Of a stretch of 64,000 nt of DNA, positions 25,101-37,539 are shown in pieces. The position numbers and the translations under genes are program-made. The stretch is taken from the NCBI GenBank assembly GCA_025766275.1, contig JAFKAC010000059.1:186001-250000 (forward strand), read 5' to 3'. Source of the stretch: Lactarius indigo. Lineage: Eukaryota > Basidiomycota > Agaricomycetes > Russulales > Russulaceae. Within the stretch, counting starts at the first letter, position 1; every line of letters begins with the position of its first letter. The notes beneath the pieces are model-generated. The model made no database searches. It saw only the letters and a program-made list of their open reading frames with translations, and was not told the origin of the DNA.

Positions 25101-26565
25101 GTGTCTCGTAGCGCGAGGTTTCACGCAAGTGTATGGGACCGACTACTTTGAGACCTATTCACCGGTTGCGAAGCTCACCACTTTCCGCACCATCCTCACG
25201 CTTGCCGCGCAGCAGGATTGGGATATCGACTCTTTCAACTTCAACGGGGCGTATCTCAATGGAGAGCTCAGTCCGGAAGAAGACATTTACATGCAGAATC
25301 CACCTGGGTACGATGACGAAGAAGGAACAGTCAAACATCTCAAGAAGTCTCTGTACGGACTCAAACAGGCCGGGCGAAAGTGGTATGACACACTTAAGCA
25401 CACTCTCGCTGATCTCAGCTTTCGTGTTAGCGACGTCGATCCCGGAGTATTTCACACTCGCACTGGCGAGCATCCGGTTATTATTGCCATACACGTCGAC
25501 GATTGCGCTATCACAAGTAGCTCGAGGGAGGCACTTCAAGAATACAAGAAGCGCATCAATGCGCGACATTCCATTACCGACCTAGGGCCCATTCACTGGC
25601 TTCTGGGTATCAAGATCACAAGGGACTGTGGCACGCGCACTATCGCGTTGTCGCAGGAATCCTATGTCGACACCATCGTCAAACGTTTCAACTTGGGCAA
25701 CGCTAAGCCCATCAATTCCCCCATGATCCCAGGCATATCTTACTCCACCAAAGACGCACCCGCGGACAAGACCGACGCGGCGCGCATGGCCAAAGTTCCT
25801 TACCGGGAGGCCATCGGCAGCCTCATATATGCATCTGTGGCTACTCACCCAGATATATCATTCGCCATTTCAACACTTTCTCAATTTCTGGAGAACCTGG
25901 GGGAGGCTCATTGGGAGGCGGTCAAACGCATATTTCGCTATCTCGCTGGAACGCGAGCTTACGCGCTGACTTACGGGGGAGACCGCCATGCACTCATAGG
26001 ATATACTGATGCAGACGGTTCCTCACAAGACCATCGGCGAGCCATTTCTGGCTTCGCATTTCTCATCGACGGAGGCGCGATCTCATGGAGCTCTCGCAAA
26101 CAAGAGCTTGTCGCGCTATCCACCGCAGAAGCTGAATATGTTGCAGCAACACACGCCGCAAAAGAAGGCATATGGCTCCGTCGACTTATTTGCGAGCTGT
26201 TCACCATAGTTAACTCACCGACGGTGCTTTATTGCGATAATCAAGCTGCTCTCACACTTGCGACGACAGACAACTTTCACGCAAGGACAAAGCATATTGA
26301 CATTCGCTATCATTTTATTAGGCATTCCGTGGGAGCAGGAGTTTTTAAGCTCGTCTACTGTCCCACGGATGATATGGTTGCCGATCTTCTTACTAAAGCG
26401 CTTCCAGCGTGGAAGGTGAAAGGGCATACCTCAGCTCTCGGGCTGTGCTCGGCTTGTGGGGGAGTGGTGAATTTCGCCTTACTCTCGCCCGGACCATTCC
26501 GGGCCGGTGCTCCCGTGACCGAATGCGCAAGCTGCGTATTTGGTAGGGGCAAGCGTTCGGGCTGA
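22195..26565 (+). pseudogene. Copia gag-pol polyprotein, one in-frame stop
   Basis: Frame of 1457 codons from ATG 22195. Gag (UBN2/copia type) runs to the zinc knuckle CFNCKK-stop-GHIRADC, where TGA at 22906-22908 sits at a position that is Arg in related knuckles. Downstream, in the same frame: aspartic protease with LYDSGASCHMS (about 23100), gag-pre-integrase HRRLGH and CESC, and integrase with the D (HSDVWGPS), D (TDDYMRY) and E motif (NGVAESLNR). RT follows from GSKWVFRIKHK through HVDDCAIT, then RNase H with YTDADG, STAEAEYVA and DNQAALTLA. The frame ends inside the 3' LTR. Copia elements use one polyprotein, so a single stop blocks pol unless it is read through. Confidence 0.92.
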
Positions 26566-27081
26566 ATCTTTGGACTTCCTGGGGTTTCGTACCTCGATTA
26601 CTATACCAACGCAGCTCCTTTTCTTTCTCAGTTTACGATTACTTTTGTTTGATGAATCCTAGGGCGCAAGACAAATCAAGCACGAGCCACGCCGAGCCTC
26701 ATGTTACAAGGGCAGGGGGCCACATGTTCACAGCGCCGCGACGTCTCGATTCCCCTTCATCCACATCCTCTACGACTCAGTTTCTATCCATCACAACCAC
26801 GACCACGAATCCTTACGATTATTGCCCCGTTTTACTTTACGACGATACGATTACTTTACGACGGATTGATGTCTTATGATATCTTACGGACTGACGCTTA
26901 CGATTTCAGACTGGCTAGGTAGTATAAAATGTATTGCTGTTGGTCTAGAATCTATCACCCAGTTGTTCTTGAATCACGCTTGACTACCCGTGCGTTTTAC
27001 TACTCGACTCCTTTCCACTCGTCTCTACCGGCTCGCGCATTTTCGCGTGACTCGTCACATCACATCGTCACAGCGTTTCTA
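26465..27081 (+). repeat. Copia 3' LTR
   Basis: 617 bp, the same length as the 5' LTR with no indels. It keeps eleven CpG sites that are TpG or CpA in the 5' copy and has lost three that the 5' copy keeps. It also supplies the stop codon of the polyprotein (26563-26565). Confidence 0.93.
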
Positions 27082-27344
27082 TTTGTGACCCTCACGAAAC
27101 CCTTACCCAATGTCACGGGTCATGGGTTTCGTTGGGCATGCAGATCACCGGACCGGGCGCTGCTGCAACGTGTCAACAACCACCACAGCAACATTCATGT
27201 CCAATGCAGTCCTCGTCAACTGCATTCATTTGGTCCAGGAAACCCTCAAGCTACTAGGCAAGTGCTCTTGCATTATCATTTTAGCTGGCTTTTACTAACT
27301 ACAATATCGTGTTTTTTTTTTTTTTTTTACTTTCTTGGTTCAAA

Positions 27345-27790
27345 CACGCTCTCTCTGGGTGCCACGACATTACGACACCGACATGGTGCCACAACTCAAC
27401 ACCACCACAACATTGCAACACCACGACACCAGCATGGAACCCTGATGCCATGGTACCGATGTGGTGCCTGGCACCACAACACTGCTGCAACTCCACGGCA
27501 CTGATGCAGCGCCAACACGACAACATCAACACAACACCACAACACTGATGCGACGCTCTGGTACCATGACACTGACCTGGCACCGCGATACCATGATGCC
27601 AACGCAGCACTGTGACACCATGAAACTAACACTGCACCCTGACACAATAACATCAACACGGTGCCATGACACTACGATACCGATGTGGTGCCATGACACC
27701 CACGACACTGATGTGGCACTGCGACACCTCAACACCGATGCGGCACTGCAACGTCTCAACATTGATGCGGCTTGCAAGCCCCACCCACAA
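27345..27790. repeat. Imperfect CA/GA-rich minisatellite
   Basis: Units built on ACACCGATGTGGTGCCATG and ACACTGATGCGGCACTGCAAC recur with much variation over about 450 bp, after a T-run at 27310-27328. Open frames in this stretch on both strands are products of the repetition. No gene is supported. Confidence 0.7.
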
Positions 27791-28414
27791 CACTATAGCC
27801 TTCTTAGATTACAATTAGTAGTGTAGTACAGTAACTAAATATACACCGTTGGACACATGAAAATTACATTTTCACCATGTGGCTTGAGGTATCGTAGTCA
27901 TATTATCCATTGCACGGCAAGCACGACTTAGCGATAAGTAGAATTTTATTCATTTATTTGTATTTACAACATTTATTTTCTGTGGGAAAATTAATCGGCA
28001 TGGGTCGTTCAAACCCCAGTACTATCCCTAGTCTACTGTTGCAACACTTTTATAGATACATGTGTAGCTCTACATCAACACATCCGATTTTAGAGATTGT
28101 TTCACCAATGGAAAGCTTACCTTCTCCGCTACAAAATGGTGTCCTAGATCATCCAAATATGTTGTAGTTAAAACCCGCTAGAGAAGGATTTTTGAAGGGT
28201 TATTTCTGGGCAAGGTGTTGCAACAGCTGTCACATTTGGTCATGTCGGCAAATTGAAGCCCAGCTTTGGCACAACAGGAGAGCGTGACTCTGGGACCGAA
28301 CTCGACAGCTGGTGAGGTGGTTCAACATTCAATGTTCAACAATGGCGGGATTTCTTTCACCACAAAAATACGAGTTTATTTATATGAAAATAACGTATGG
28401 ACATGCCTGAATTA
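27791..28414. other. Intergenic, no gene recognised
   Basis: AT-rich sequence with no family motif. It may hold the 3' end of the degenerate pogo element that starts at 30825 on the minus strand, but I could not match a terminal inverted repeat to any sequence upstream of that gene. Confidence 0.35.
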
Positions 28415-30825
28415 TTAGATTGATGGGGTCAAGGATGGGGTTGTAGTATCAAATGGTTGTGAAGGATGCAAGGAAGGGGAAGGACAGTAACTTTGATTAT
28501 TATGTAGAAAGTAGTCGCTAGGAGGGATGGTATAAAGGTTCTGCATAAGATATGGCTGAAGCACAGGGAAAGGGGGGATTCGAGAGTCTGGTGGTGTGTG
28601 TGAGGGAACGTTGGTTATCGGATTGGTGGCATTGGCCTCATTATGTTGGGGACGGTGCCATCCACGGAAGCCTGGGAGTAAACCACAAAATCGTGGATTT
28701 GTCTTCAGCTGCTCGGTGTGCATGTTGAGGTGGTGTTGGATGGTGTTGATGAGGTCTTGTTTGGAAGGCCCCTTGTTTCCGCTTGTTGATGGGACATTCA
28801 GTCCCAGAGCATCGGCGATCTCGGTCAGATCATCTTTGTTCTTTGATGTAAGCGCACCAAAGAACTCCGCAATTGGGCCTCAGGCATCACGCGCTGCTTG
28901 CTTGGCCGCTTTTGCTGCATCTCTTGCTGCCTTCACATCAGCTTTCTTTTTTTCCCTCTCCCCCTGTTCAGCAATTGCAGCCTCGAACTCCTTCAGTCCA
29001 TCTCCACTTGTCACACAGCGTGACTTCAATGGCATTGCTCGGGATGTTGTCTGTGACTTCTGTGCATTTGCTCGGCACTTTTCAGCATCAAGGTGTGCAA
29101 TTGCAATGGCACAATGTGTCTCTGCATGTTCTGCTCACTCCTCCAGCTGTTCTAGTCACCTGAGGATGTCTGTGTGCTGGTCTTGACAGTTTAAACACTG
29201 ACAACAGGGTGAAGGAATTTGGGGTGGGCCTGAGCACGATCGATGGGAATCGCTGAGTGTCGGCTGTGGGGGGAGTTCAGGTAGTGACCCTATGTTGACA
29301 ACACCAGATCCAGAAGTGGGTGGCAGCTCCATAACTGCCTCTGGGGACGAGGTTTGGATGCTTGAACATGAGTTGATGTACGTGCTGTTATCTTTGTCAG
29401 CATGTGGCTTGTCATCGTCACCAAGGTTGGTGCCATCACTGCTGTCGCTGTCTGAATCGGAATCTGACTCATCGTCATCTTTCTCTTGTTCACCACTCCT
29501 GGGTGTGGGTACACAGGTGGCTATCTGGGGGACTTCAACTCTCGGGTATGATGCTGGAACATGTGCTCTGATTGATGTTGGAATGCTTGGTGCGTAATCC
29601 TCGTTTGTGAAAACTTCGGGATTGATAGGACAGATACCACTCTTCCTGAAGGCTGACTTGATTATCTCAGGCTTGAATGCTTCGGCACGTGCATGCATGT
29701 ATTCCTTGATAAAGTCCTGGATTGGGATGTCGGCCTGGGTCTCACGAAACACTTCTTTACAGCGTTGTTTGTAGGCCCTAGATAGCAGACCAAAAACCCC
29801 TACATCAAGTGGTTGGAGTCGATGCGTCGTATGTGGGGGGAGACAGAATAGCTGGATATCGTTGGCCAAGGCAAGTTGGTGTATTGTCATCGTGAGATGA
29901 GAGCCGTGACCATCAAAAATGAGCAGAACTGGTTTCCCAGTTTTATTGCGTGCTGTAGCCTGTGGTATAAATCCCTTTGCGAACCACTCGGTACAAAGGA
30001 AATCGTCAGTCCACCCATTTTCTGATGTTGAGACCCTGCACACGGTGATGGTGAGTTCAAGTAGACTCTGGTTTGTATCTGCACTCACACAATTTCCTTG
30101 TCAACTTCCAACCAGCCCCAATGAAACCACGATGACCCCGAGAAGATGAAACCAGGTTTGATAGAGTCCCCGACTGCACTGACACATTCGATAATCGTGA
30201 TAAGGTCCAGATTATTGCTTCCACCTTCATAGGCATCCCGCTGTGTCCGCCCAACAAACACTTTCTCATGTAGGCCTCCTCCTCCTCCTCCACGTTGGCA
30301 CCCTTTCTCATCCATATTCCAGACGTTCTCCCATGGGATATCAAATTCGGCGATGATCTTCTCCAACAACAAAAAGTGTCCTTGAACTGTTGTCCTGTTA
30401 AAGGCTTGGCCCCGTTTTGTGTCAAGCTTCCTTGGCCGTCTTAACTTGATATCATCATGCCGTTTAAGTAAGCATTGTATCCACTTTTCTGTTGGCTTGA
30501 CACGTCCTCCGGTGATCCGCTCAATAGTGACTAGCAAGTCCCGTTTTGAAAGAGGTGTTCCCTGAAGGCCAAGGTCCTTGATCCACTTGACAACAATATT
30601 CTCCTGGATGTGGCTGAGAGATTGCTGGGATTCATGGGCCAAACGAGGATCTTGGGTTTGTCCTTTAAATCGTCGGGATAATGTAGTATGATCGACACCA
30701 TATTTATGAGCAACTTTTCGAATAGACAGATGTTGAGAAGGAGGGAGAGTGTGCTGTTCATGAAGGAATGCACATGCGTTCTTGAGGCGTGTATTTCTGT
30801 CATCCTTTTTGGGCAGACGGCCCAT
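28415..30825 (-). pseudogene. Pogo/Tigger-type DDE transposase, decayed C-terminus
   Basis: Cut-and-paste transposase with an N-terminal helix-turn-helix (SIRKVAHKYGVDHTTLSRRF), a CENP-B-like HTH region, and a DDE_1 catalytic core: WNMDEKG (first D), LLIFDGHGSH (second D) and RLQPLDVGVF (third D). Exon 1 is 30825-30089 and exon 2 starts at 30035; the 53-nt intron has a GTGAGT donor. From 30825 to the first stop at 29156 there are 538 residues. The same frame then continues through two further TGA codons, as an Ala/Lys-rich coiled coil and a SAP-like segment (TEIADALGL ... KQDLINTIQHHL), to a stop at 28415. The second transposase in this window (34514-37196) has the equivalent C-terminal part, which shows the extension is ancestral. 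The catalytic domain itself is unbroken. Confidence 0.85.
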
Positions 30826-31520
30826 GTGTTGGAGACGCTCAGTTGCATGGTCCGTTTTCCCGGTTATCCCAAATTGGCGGAGCTAAAAGTGTTGTTTCTC
30901 CAATGCACAATTGTCACGCTCACTGATTTTCTCAACAGTTTCCTATGTATTTCTGTCATGAAATACCATTTAAGAAGTGTGCTACCATAGGAGAGTGTTG
31001 GGGTTGAAAGATCAGCAATTTTCTGTACTTGACACCCATTTTTAAGCCTAAAGAATCACAAAATGCTCATTTTTGCACACTTTTCAAGCTGTGGAAAGAG
31101 GACCAAACATAAAATATACAGATAAAGTACTACATCAGCATTCGAACACGTTCCTGTATTTTACTTAATTTGACTTGGTACCCGATTAAGTAAAATCCAG
31201 GACCATTTTCGTCAAGTAAAATCCAGTAGGTCCTTGCCCTGGATTTTACTTAGATTTGTCTGGAATTTACTTGACGTGCCTGGATTTTGATTGGGTAAAA
31301 TAATCTCAGGGAATTCATGTAAATTCCAGGGCACTTTCCGGGTCTTTCGAAGTCGTCTTCCAGGCGATTCCAGTTAATCCAGCTCCCAAAATTATTCATT
31401 GAAAAAAAAACATATTTCATTCACATGTGACATGCATGGTATCAGGCACTCTGGCCACTGCAGCCCATAACAAAATCCAAAGAAAGTATTCAAAACGCAA
31501 CCTGAGTGCTCTAATCCGAG
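30826..31520. other. Intergenic with inverted-repeat cluster
   Basis: Region 31150-31330 has repeated AAGTAAAATCCAG motifs in both orientations. A perfect 13-bp pair at 31214-31226 and 31239-31251 can form a hairpin with a 12-nt loop. It could be a MITE remnant or part of the pogo terminus. No coding signal is seen. Confidence 0.5.
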
Positions 31521-33779
31521 TCAATCGTCCACAAGGCATGCGTGTATGTCTTCGTTGTCCTCGACGAGGCTTTGAAGACCATAAGAATACCCTTGACGAC
31601 AGGTTTTCAATGGCGACATGAACGGCGTTGCCAGTCGCACGACTTCTTCAAGGGAGCTCGGCTTCATTTTGTTGATAGATTTGAAGTAGTTGTTCGTCGC
31701 CGCCCCCCAATTCTCCGCAGAAAACTTTGACGTGATGTTGGAAACGATCCTGGTTGACGGGTTGAGCTTCGACGCTGCCTTGATGGACAGTTTGTTGGCT
31801 GATTTCTTCACGGGTTCAGCAGCGTGCAGGACCTCCATATCTCCATCTGCCCAGAGCTGGAGGGTTCTCTCAACCTTCGAATAGTTAGCATATTTCATAG
31901 CATCATGAGAAAACTTACAGCAGCAGCTGCAAGGGCCAACGCTCCCTTGGGCGGATACTTTGCAACAGCGGACGCGCCCTTGTCAATGCCTGTGGCACTG
32001 AGAGCTGGCACCTCTTCAGCCCCAGCAGTACTATTGAGGTGTGTCGTGAAAACTTGCAGTATGAACGGGGCGCACATCAATCTGCTCCGCTCATCCTGAG
32101 GAGTCATTGCTCGTGCACGAAATAGGAACAGTGGAGATAACTTACATTATCTACAACTGCCCAGACGAACTTGCAATCTACGAGCATGTCTTCCGCCCAC
32201 GCTTGACGGGCATTGTAATCCTCAAACAGATTGCGGTATTCCTCACACTCGAAAAATTGTTCGACCATGATATTGGCGGCACTTTTGAAGGAGCTGCGCC
32301 ATTCATAAAGGCGCTGTGTGACCTAGCAATATCGTAAGCTCGTGTATTGGATCAAAATAACGGGGGAATCATCGCCACTATTCCCCGCACTGGCAAAAAA
32401 AAAAACGTACACGTTCAAATACACAATCATTTGCACTTACAACCCAGGGCGCATTCTCATAAACTACATCCCAGATGGATTGGAGGACCGAAATTGCGAC
32501 GTCGTCTGGTATAACCCAGGGGTTAGCTTGAGTCCTGACCCACCGTTCGTAGGTAGGGATGAAAACTGCGCGGAAGCGATTGTTTTCCTCGGCTCCAGGG
32601 TGATGAACAGCACACATGAAGATGATACTCACAGTGACAAGAGGACTGTGGTGAGATATCAAGAGTGGCTGAAAGGCAGCAACAGGGATGAAGTCAAGCA
32701 GAGTGAAGCAGAGGTTGTCTGGCACACAGCAGTGAGGAACTGATGTGGACCAGGAGCATACAAGCCTACTACTTATACTATACAGGAGAGTGACACTAGT
32801 ACAAGAGAAGTAACATAGGGTCACAGAGTACAAGAGACGTTGTTCTACATGTGGGACAAAAGAGTGTGCTAATGGAGAACAGGAGCGCAGAACAAAGAAA
32901 GTCCAGACTAAGATGATATCATAGTGACATCACAATAAAGATAACGCTAGAAAGAGAACAAAGGAAGGAGTACAATGAAGAATCCGGAGTAGTCCATATG
33001 ATGTCATTGTACAGTGATGTCATAGAAGTCCTAGATTGTACAGATCAAATCAAATCTAATCTAAAGCGGTCCTAATTAATCTACAGCAGTCCATATCTGT
33101 AAGTCCGGTCCATATGAGCCGCTAAGTGCGCAAGGGTCACTTATCAACACAGGGGGCAGCGAATAGACCTTTCTGTGAGCCTTCTTAGCCACGGGTTGCA
33201 CCACAGGGGATGCAGTGTCGGTGTTGAGCCCGCGTTTCAAAAGAGCCTACCATTGCCATTGCGAGATCAACTCCAAGGTCACATAAAATATAAGCAACTT
33301 ACCTGTGTGACTGATCCCAGACCGGGCAAAGGAGCTTGGTAATCAAGGACTTCAATCTCATCGTCAAGGCCTTTCTGGTAGGCAGGGAGGGTGCTTGGGG
33401 CCGTAGAACTGCCATGGGTGAAAGCTCCCAGCCCTCCAGTTGAACTGTGGCTCGGAGTAGGAGTTGCGGTGAGGGCTAGGGACGAGTTGGCGTTGGCGAC
33501 CTTGGTTGCCCAGTCAGCACAGATGCCGGAATTGGACTTCTCAACGGGATAGGCAACCAATTGCGCAAGTCTGAAGTGGTGGTAAAATAGGGTGGTTTCA
33601 GAGAGGCAGAGCGACATTTTGAGGGTGAGTCGGCGATAAAAAAAATATTGCAAGTGACAAAAAAAGGCAGTGAGTTGTTCCCGAAATGAAATGATGTGAG
33701 AGGAAATTGAGGTAATAATGTACCGAGCGTGAGGTTTTTTACCTTTCGTAGCCGGGATAGGGGGTACCTTGGTGACTAA

Positions 33780-33787
33780 ACCGACGT
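33780..33787. repeat. hAT target site duplication, left
   Basis: ACCGACGT immediately before the hAT end TAGTGTTGC; the same 8 bp follow the other end at 43342-43349. Eight base pairs is the rule for hAT elements. Confidence 0.95.
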
Positions 33788-34200
33788 TAGTGTTGCTGTG
33801 GCTTGGCTCAAATCGGCTGAGCCAGCCAAGCTGAGCTGTTTTGAGCCGAGCCAAGCTGACACATTGGCTCATGACCAAAATTGGCTCAGCTCGGCTCACG
33901 AGCTGGCTGAGCTGGGCTGAGCCAGGCTCGATTGGGAATGATTAGATTGGGCAGGGCTCGCCCAGCTCGTGAGTACGCGTGAGTGGGCGAGAACGGTTTC
34001 TGTCTGGCTGAGCCAGGAACGAGCTGGCCAAAAATGGAAATATATTTGCTCAATATGCGTGTCCACTGTCCGCTGAGGCTCTCAGAAGAAAACTGGGTAG
34101 GTTCTCTTTCTTGGCGTCTCCTCAGATGACCTTGCGCAAACTCTGACAAAAAATAAAATAAAACATATGTATTGAAGTAGGCTACATAGTACAGAGAATA

Positions 34201-37200
34201 CTATCCCCTCACCTAACCTCGGCGGGGCGCTAATTGGGATCGTAAGGTCGGCGGTCACATCAAGTCACAAGCGAAATTCAAACACCGCTTCGGCGTTCCA
34301 CAGACCCAAAGTCGTCATCCTGTTGCGGCTGAGGTTTCGAGTGTCTACAGTACTTTAGAGTAAAACTGTACTATAATAATATCTAAGAAAGGTTTTCTGT
34401 AATCAGGACGCTTTTAATGAGATTATCAATTCTGGAATGAGATAGGATTAGGATAATGTAATGGGTGACTATAACGATCATTGTGAGACTCGGAATTTGA
34501 AGATACATTGTCATTAGGAAGAGGAAAAGTCCAATGGGGCCTTGAGAATCTGGGGTTGTGCAGAGACAGCTGGTCTGGAGAGAATTGGAATGGTTGAGGA
34601 ACAGCAAGTGTTGACGATGCTGAGCGACCCGAAGAAAAAGGCAAGCCCCCAGCTGCCAGTGGGAATGTGGGCAACGCTGACTCGGGGTATCTTGCAGAAG
34701 AGATGGGTGGGAAGGTGGGTGACACTGAGTGGCCTGCGAAAAAATGGTGAGCCTAGGAACGTGAACAATGCTGAGGAACTCGGACCTGTGGGGAATGGTG
34801 GATTTGGGCAACGCTGGATTGATGATGACGAATCGCCGAGACTTCGCAGTCCCTCGGCATCAGGAAGCAGTAATCCCGGCTCTTCCTTTGGTGTGGGGTG
34901 CATTGGGGAGATAGCCAGTGCTGCCATTTTTGAATCCGAGCTTTGTTTTGTGCGCTTGCCACCAAAAAGTCCCATGAACCGAGGAACTTGAGTGAGAGCT
35001 GGTGTCACCTTGAGATGCTCTTTAATGGCCTTTCGGAGTTTGGCACACGTTCCTTCTTGTGAAAGATGAAGGGCACCTGCTATTGCAAGAAGGTCAGCTC
35101 GGCGGGAGTATGATGAGAGTGGCAATCCGAAAGATTTATTCTTGATATCTTCCTCAATCTGTGCGGCACGTCCCTCTTCCACGGCTTGTTTTCTTGCCTG
35201 CCGTTCAGCCTCCTCCTGTGCCTTTTTGGCTCTCTGTGCCTTCTCAGCATTGTGTTGGGCTTCTAGGTGGGGTATGGTGATGTAGCGTGCACTGACTTTT
35301 GATGACTTTGTGGGTTGTTTCTTCTTATTTGCCAGCTGTTCCGAAAGGTTTGCGATCTCCCGTTTGGCCACAGTGCAGTGTGCCGCTGCAGCACAAAGTT
35401 GCCGTTCTGTCTCCTGGTACTTGGCATACAGTGTTGAGTATTGTGAATAGAGGAGTTGGATCCAATCCCAAAGTTTGTTGCGTGAGCACTGTTGAACATA
35501 GGCATAAGATGGTATTGGAGGGAGCTGACTCGGAGTGGGTCCATCTGTAAGATGCGATTCAGACCGTGTCCGGTGAGGAATCTGCAAATTGTCACGTAGG
35601 TCATCGCAAACTTGAGACACCTCAGACCCAACAATCTCCGAGCTAGCTGGAGGTAGATAATCCTCATCGACCTCATCATCTGAGTCAAATTCTTTGGTGA
35701 AAAGCTGTGTGGTGGTTAGCTCGGTGTCCAAGTCCTCACTGGCCTCACTATTGACATCCGAATCAGAGTCATCTTCTTCCATTTCCAGACCTTCATCTGG
35801 ATCGATATCACTTGAAGCACGTGCAGAAATGGGTGATGAGGGAACCTCAGATGGATATGAGACAGGAAGATGGGATTGGGGTAAAGAAGATGATGCCCGA
35901 CTTGGCGCAAATTCATCTGCCGAGAAAATATTAGGGTTAAAGGGATATATGCCCGTCTTTCGGAATGCGGCTTGAATAAGTGATGGCTTCATGGCATGGC
36001 GAATCGTGAGGAATTCCTGTATTACATTATAGCGGTTTATTTTGATGTTCTTTGCAACACATGCGTCAGCATGTGTTGACCACTTGCGTTGCACAATCGA
36101 GAAGACCCCGACATCCAGGGGCTGGGTCTTGTGAGTCGTTTTTGAGGGCAAACCAATAATTATAACTCCCGACTTGTATGCGGCATCCTTAATTGAATCT
36201 GTTTCATGGGAGTCATGACCATCCACTGAAAGGACAATTGGTTTGTCATTGATGCGTAACGCTTCTGCTTGAGGCAGAAACACTTGTGTGAACCAAAACT
36301 CGCACTGGTCCCGGTCTGTCCAGCCAGTCGGTGACGTTCCAATGCTAAACATATAATTAGCTTGCTGGATAAGAAAAGACGATAGAGGGGCAGACCCTGC
36401 AGCATCACAGAGGCGAGGATCACAGGTGGGATCTGGCAAGGGACCATCTTTGAGCACAAAATACGGCTTCATAACATACCCTACTGCATTTGCACACTCG
36501 AGGACTGTCACAAGCTCAAGATTGTCAGAACTCTGCCAATATCTGTTCCTATCCACTGCTGCAAAGATATACTTTGTCCCATCCCGTTTGCGACCACCAC
36601 CCATTTGGAGACCCTTTTCATCCATGTTCCAGTGATGATTGGGAGGAATGGGACCATACCTTTCCTCTACCTCTTTCCGCAGTGCAAAGTAATCATCAAT
36701 GGTCTTCTTGTTGAAATTCTGAGCACGTGTGGGATCAAGTTGACGTGGTTTGTGTACAGCTAGGACATCTTTGTGGCGGTCCAGAAAGGCACGAGCCCAC
36801 TTGATACTAGGAAGAGGACCACCAAATATCTCGGCTGCATGAATACGGAGATCCTGTAAATTAAATGGAGTTGCTAATGCAGCCTTGTGTAGAAGCCAAT
36901 CAACTAGGATATCTTCTTCAGCATCTCCAAGCTTTCGTTTACTCCGAGAATAGTCACGGAGAGACCTGTGTTTGCCATTTACACGATCACTGAGGGTTGT
37001 GCGTTTCACCTTTACAAAAGGCAGTTAGCCCGACACATTGAAATGTCTCAAATACCTTCCAACACACCTCTTTTACCCTTGCTGCTTCCCCAATAGATTT
37101 ATATGTACCATCTATAATACCCTGGACAGCTGCCTGCATGCGTTCCTCATAATTTGGGTCTGTAGAGGCCAGTACCTTTCCTCGTGTGCGTGCCATCCAG

Positions 37201-37516
37201 GGCTTCAAACACGGACCATACTTTGCAGCACGTCTTGGGGTCCCTGTTGGAACTCCGACACGGCATCCTTCGGCGTGTGACAGATAGGGTGACAAACCCA
37301 AATTTGGTAGCAAAACACTGATAACAGTCGATATCTCACATCTCATGTGTTTCCACAATTTTTTTTGCTGGATCGTCCATTAAATCTCCTTTCAGATCAG
37401 TCTTCCCATTTTATTTTACAATACAGGCAAAAATGCGAGCTACAGAGTCATCCGCCGAAGTTGAGGTACATTTGTCAGCAGAATTAGCGCCCCGCCGAGG
37501 TTAGGTGAGGGGATAG
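34201..37516 (-). mobile_element. Complete pogo-like element (3316 bp) with 35-bp TIRs
   Basis: Perfect 35-bp terminal inverted repeats (34201-34235 and 37482-37516) start CTATCCCCTCACCTAACCTC and are flanked by TA on both sides (34199-34200, 37517-37518), as expected for the Tc1/mariner/pogo superfamily. It carries one intact transposase on the minus strand. It sits inside the hAT element, so it inserted later. Confidence 0.95.
34514..37196 (-). CDS. Pogo-like DDE transposase, intact
   Basis: Two exons: 37196-37068 (from ATG, 43 residues) and 37009-34514, joined over a 58-nt GT..AG intron, giving 874 residues without a stop. Order: N-terminal HTH (exon 1 end GEAARVKE joined to VKRTTLSDRVNG), CENP-B-like DNA-binding region, and DDE_1 core with WNMDEKG, VLSVDGHDSH and KTQPLDVGVF. 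An acidic linker follows, then a coiled coil rich in Ala, Glu and Lys, and a SAP-like helix pair (RRADLLAIAGALHLSQEG ... LRKAIKEHL). The last 130 residues are Pro/Ser-rich and dissimilar to anything I know. Intact frame, perfect TIRs and TA duplication suggest recent activity. It would excise and reinsert this element and any short copies with the same ends. Confidence 0.93.
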
Positions 37517-37539
37517 TATATTTTATGTCTATCTACTGC

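Larger units (their letters stand above)
21484..27081 (+). mobile_element. Complete Ty1/copia LTR retrotransposon (5598 bp)
   Basis: Two 617-bp direct LTRs (21484-22100 and 26465-27081) bound a single gag-pol frame. A 5-bp target duplication TTTGT flanks it (21479-21483 and 27082-27086). Domain order protease, integrase, RT, RNase H is diagnostic for copia. The LTRs differ at 14 positions (97.7% identical). The frame is open apart from one TGA in gag, so the copy is nearly intact but probably not autonomous. A purine-rich run GTGGGGGAG just before the 3' LTR serves as the polypurine tract. Confidence 0.95.

Noticed and set aside
27309..27826. Overlapping Cys/His/Thr-rich frames on both strands
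   Set aside because: Caused by the CA-rich minisatellite; no homology to zinc-finger families.
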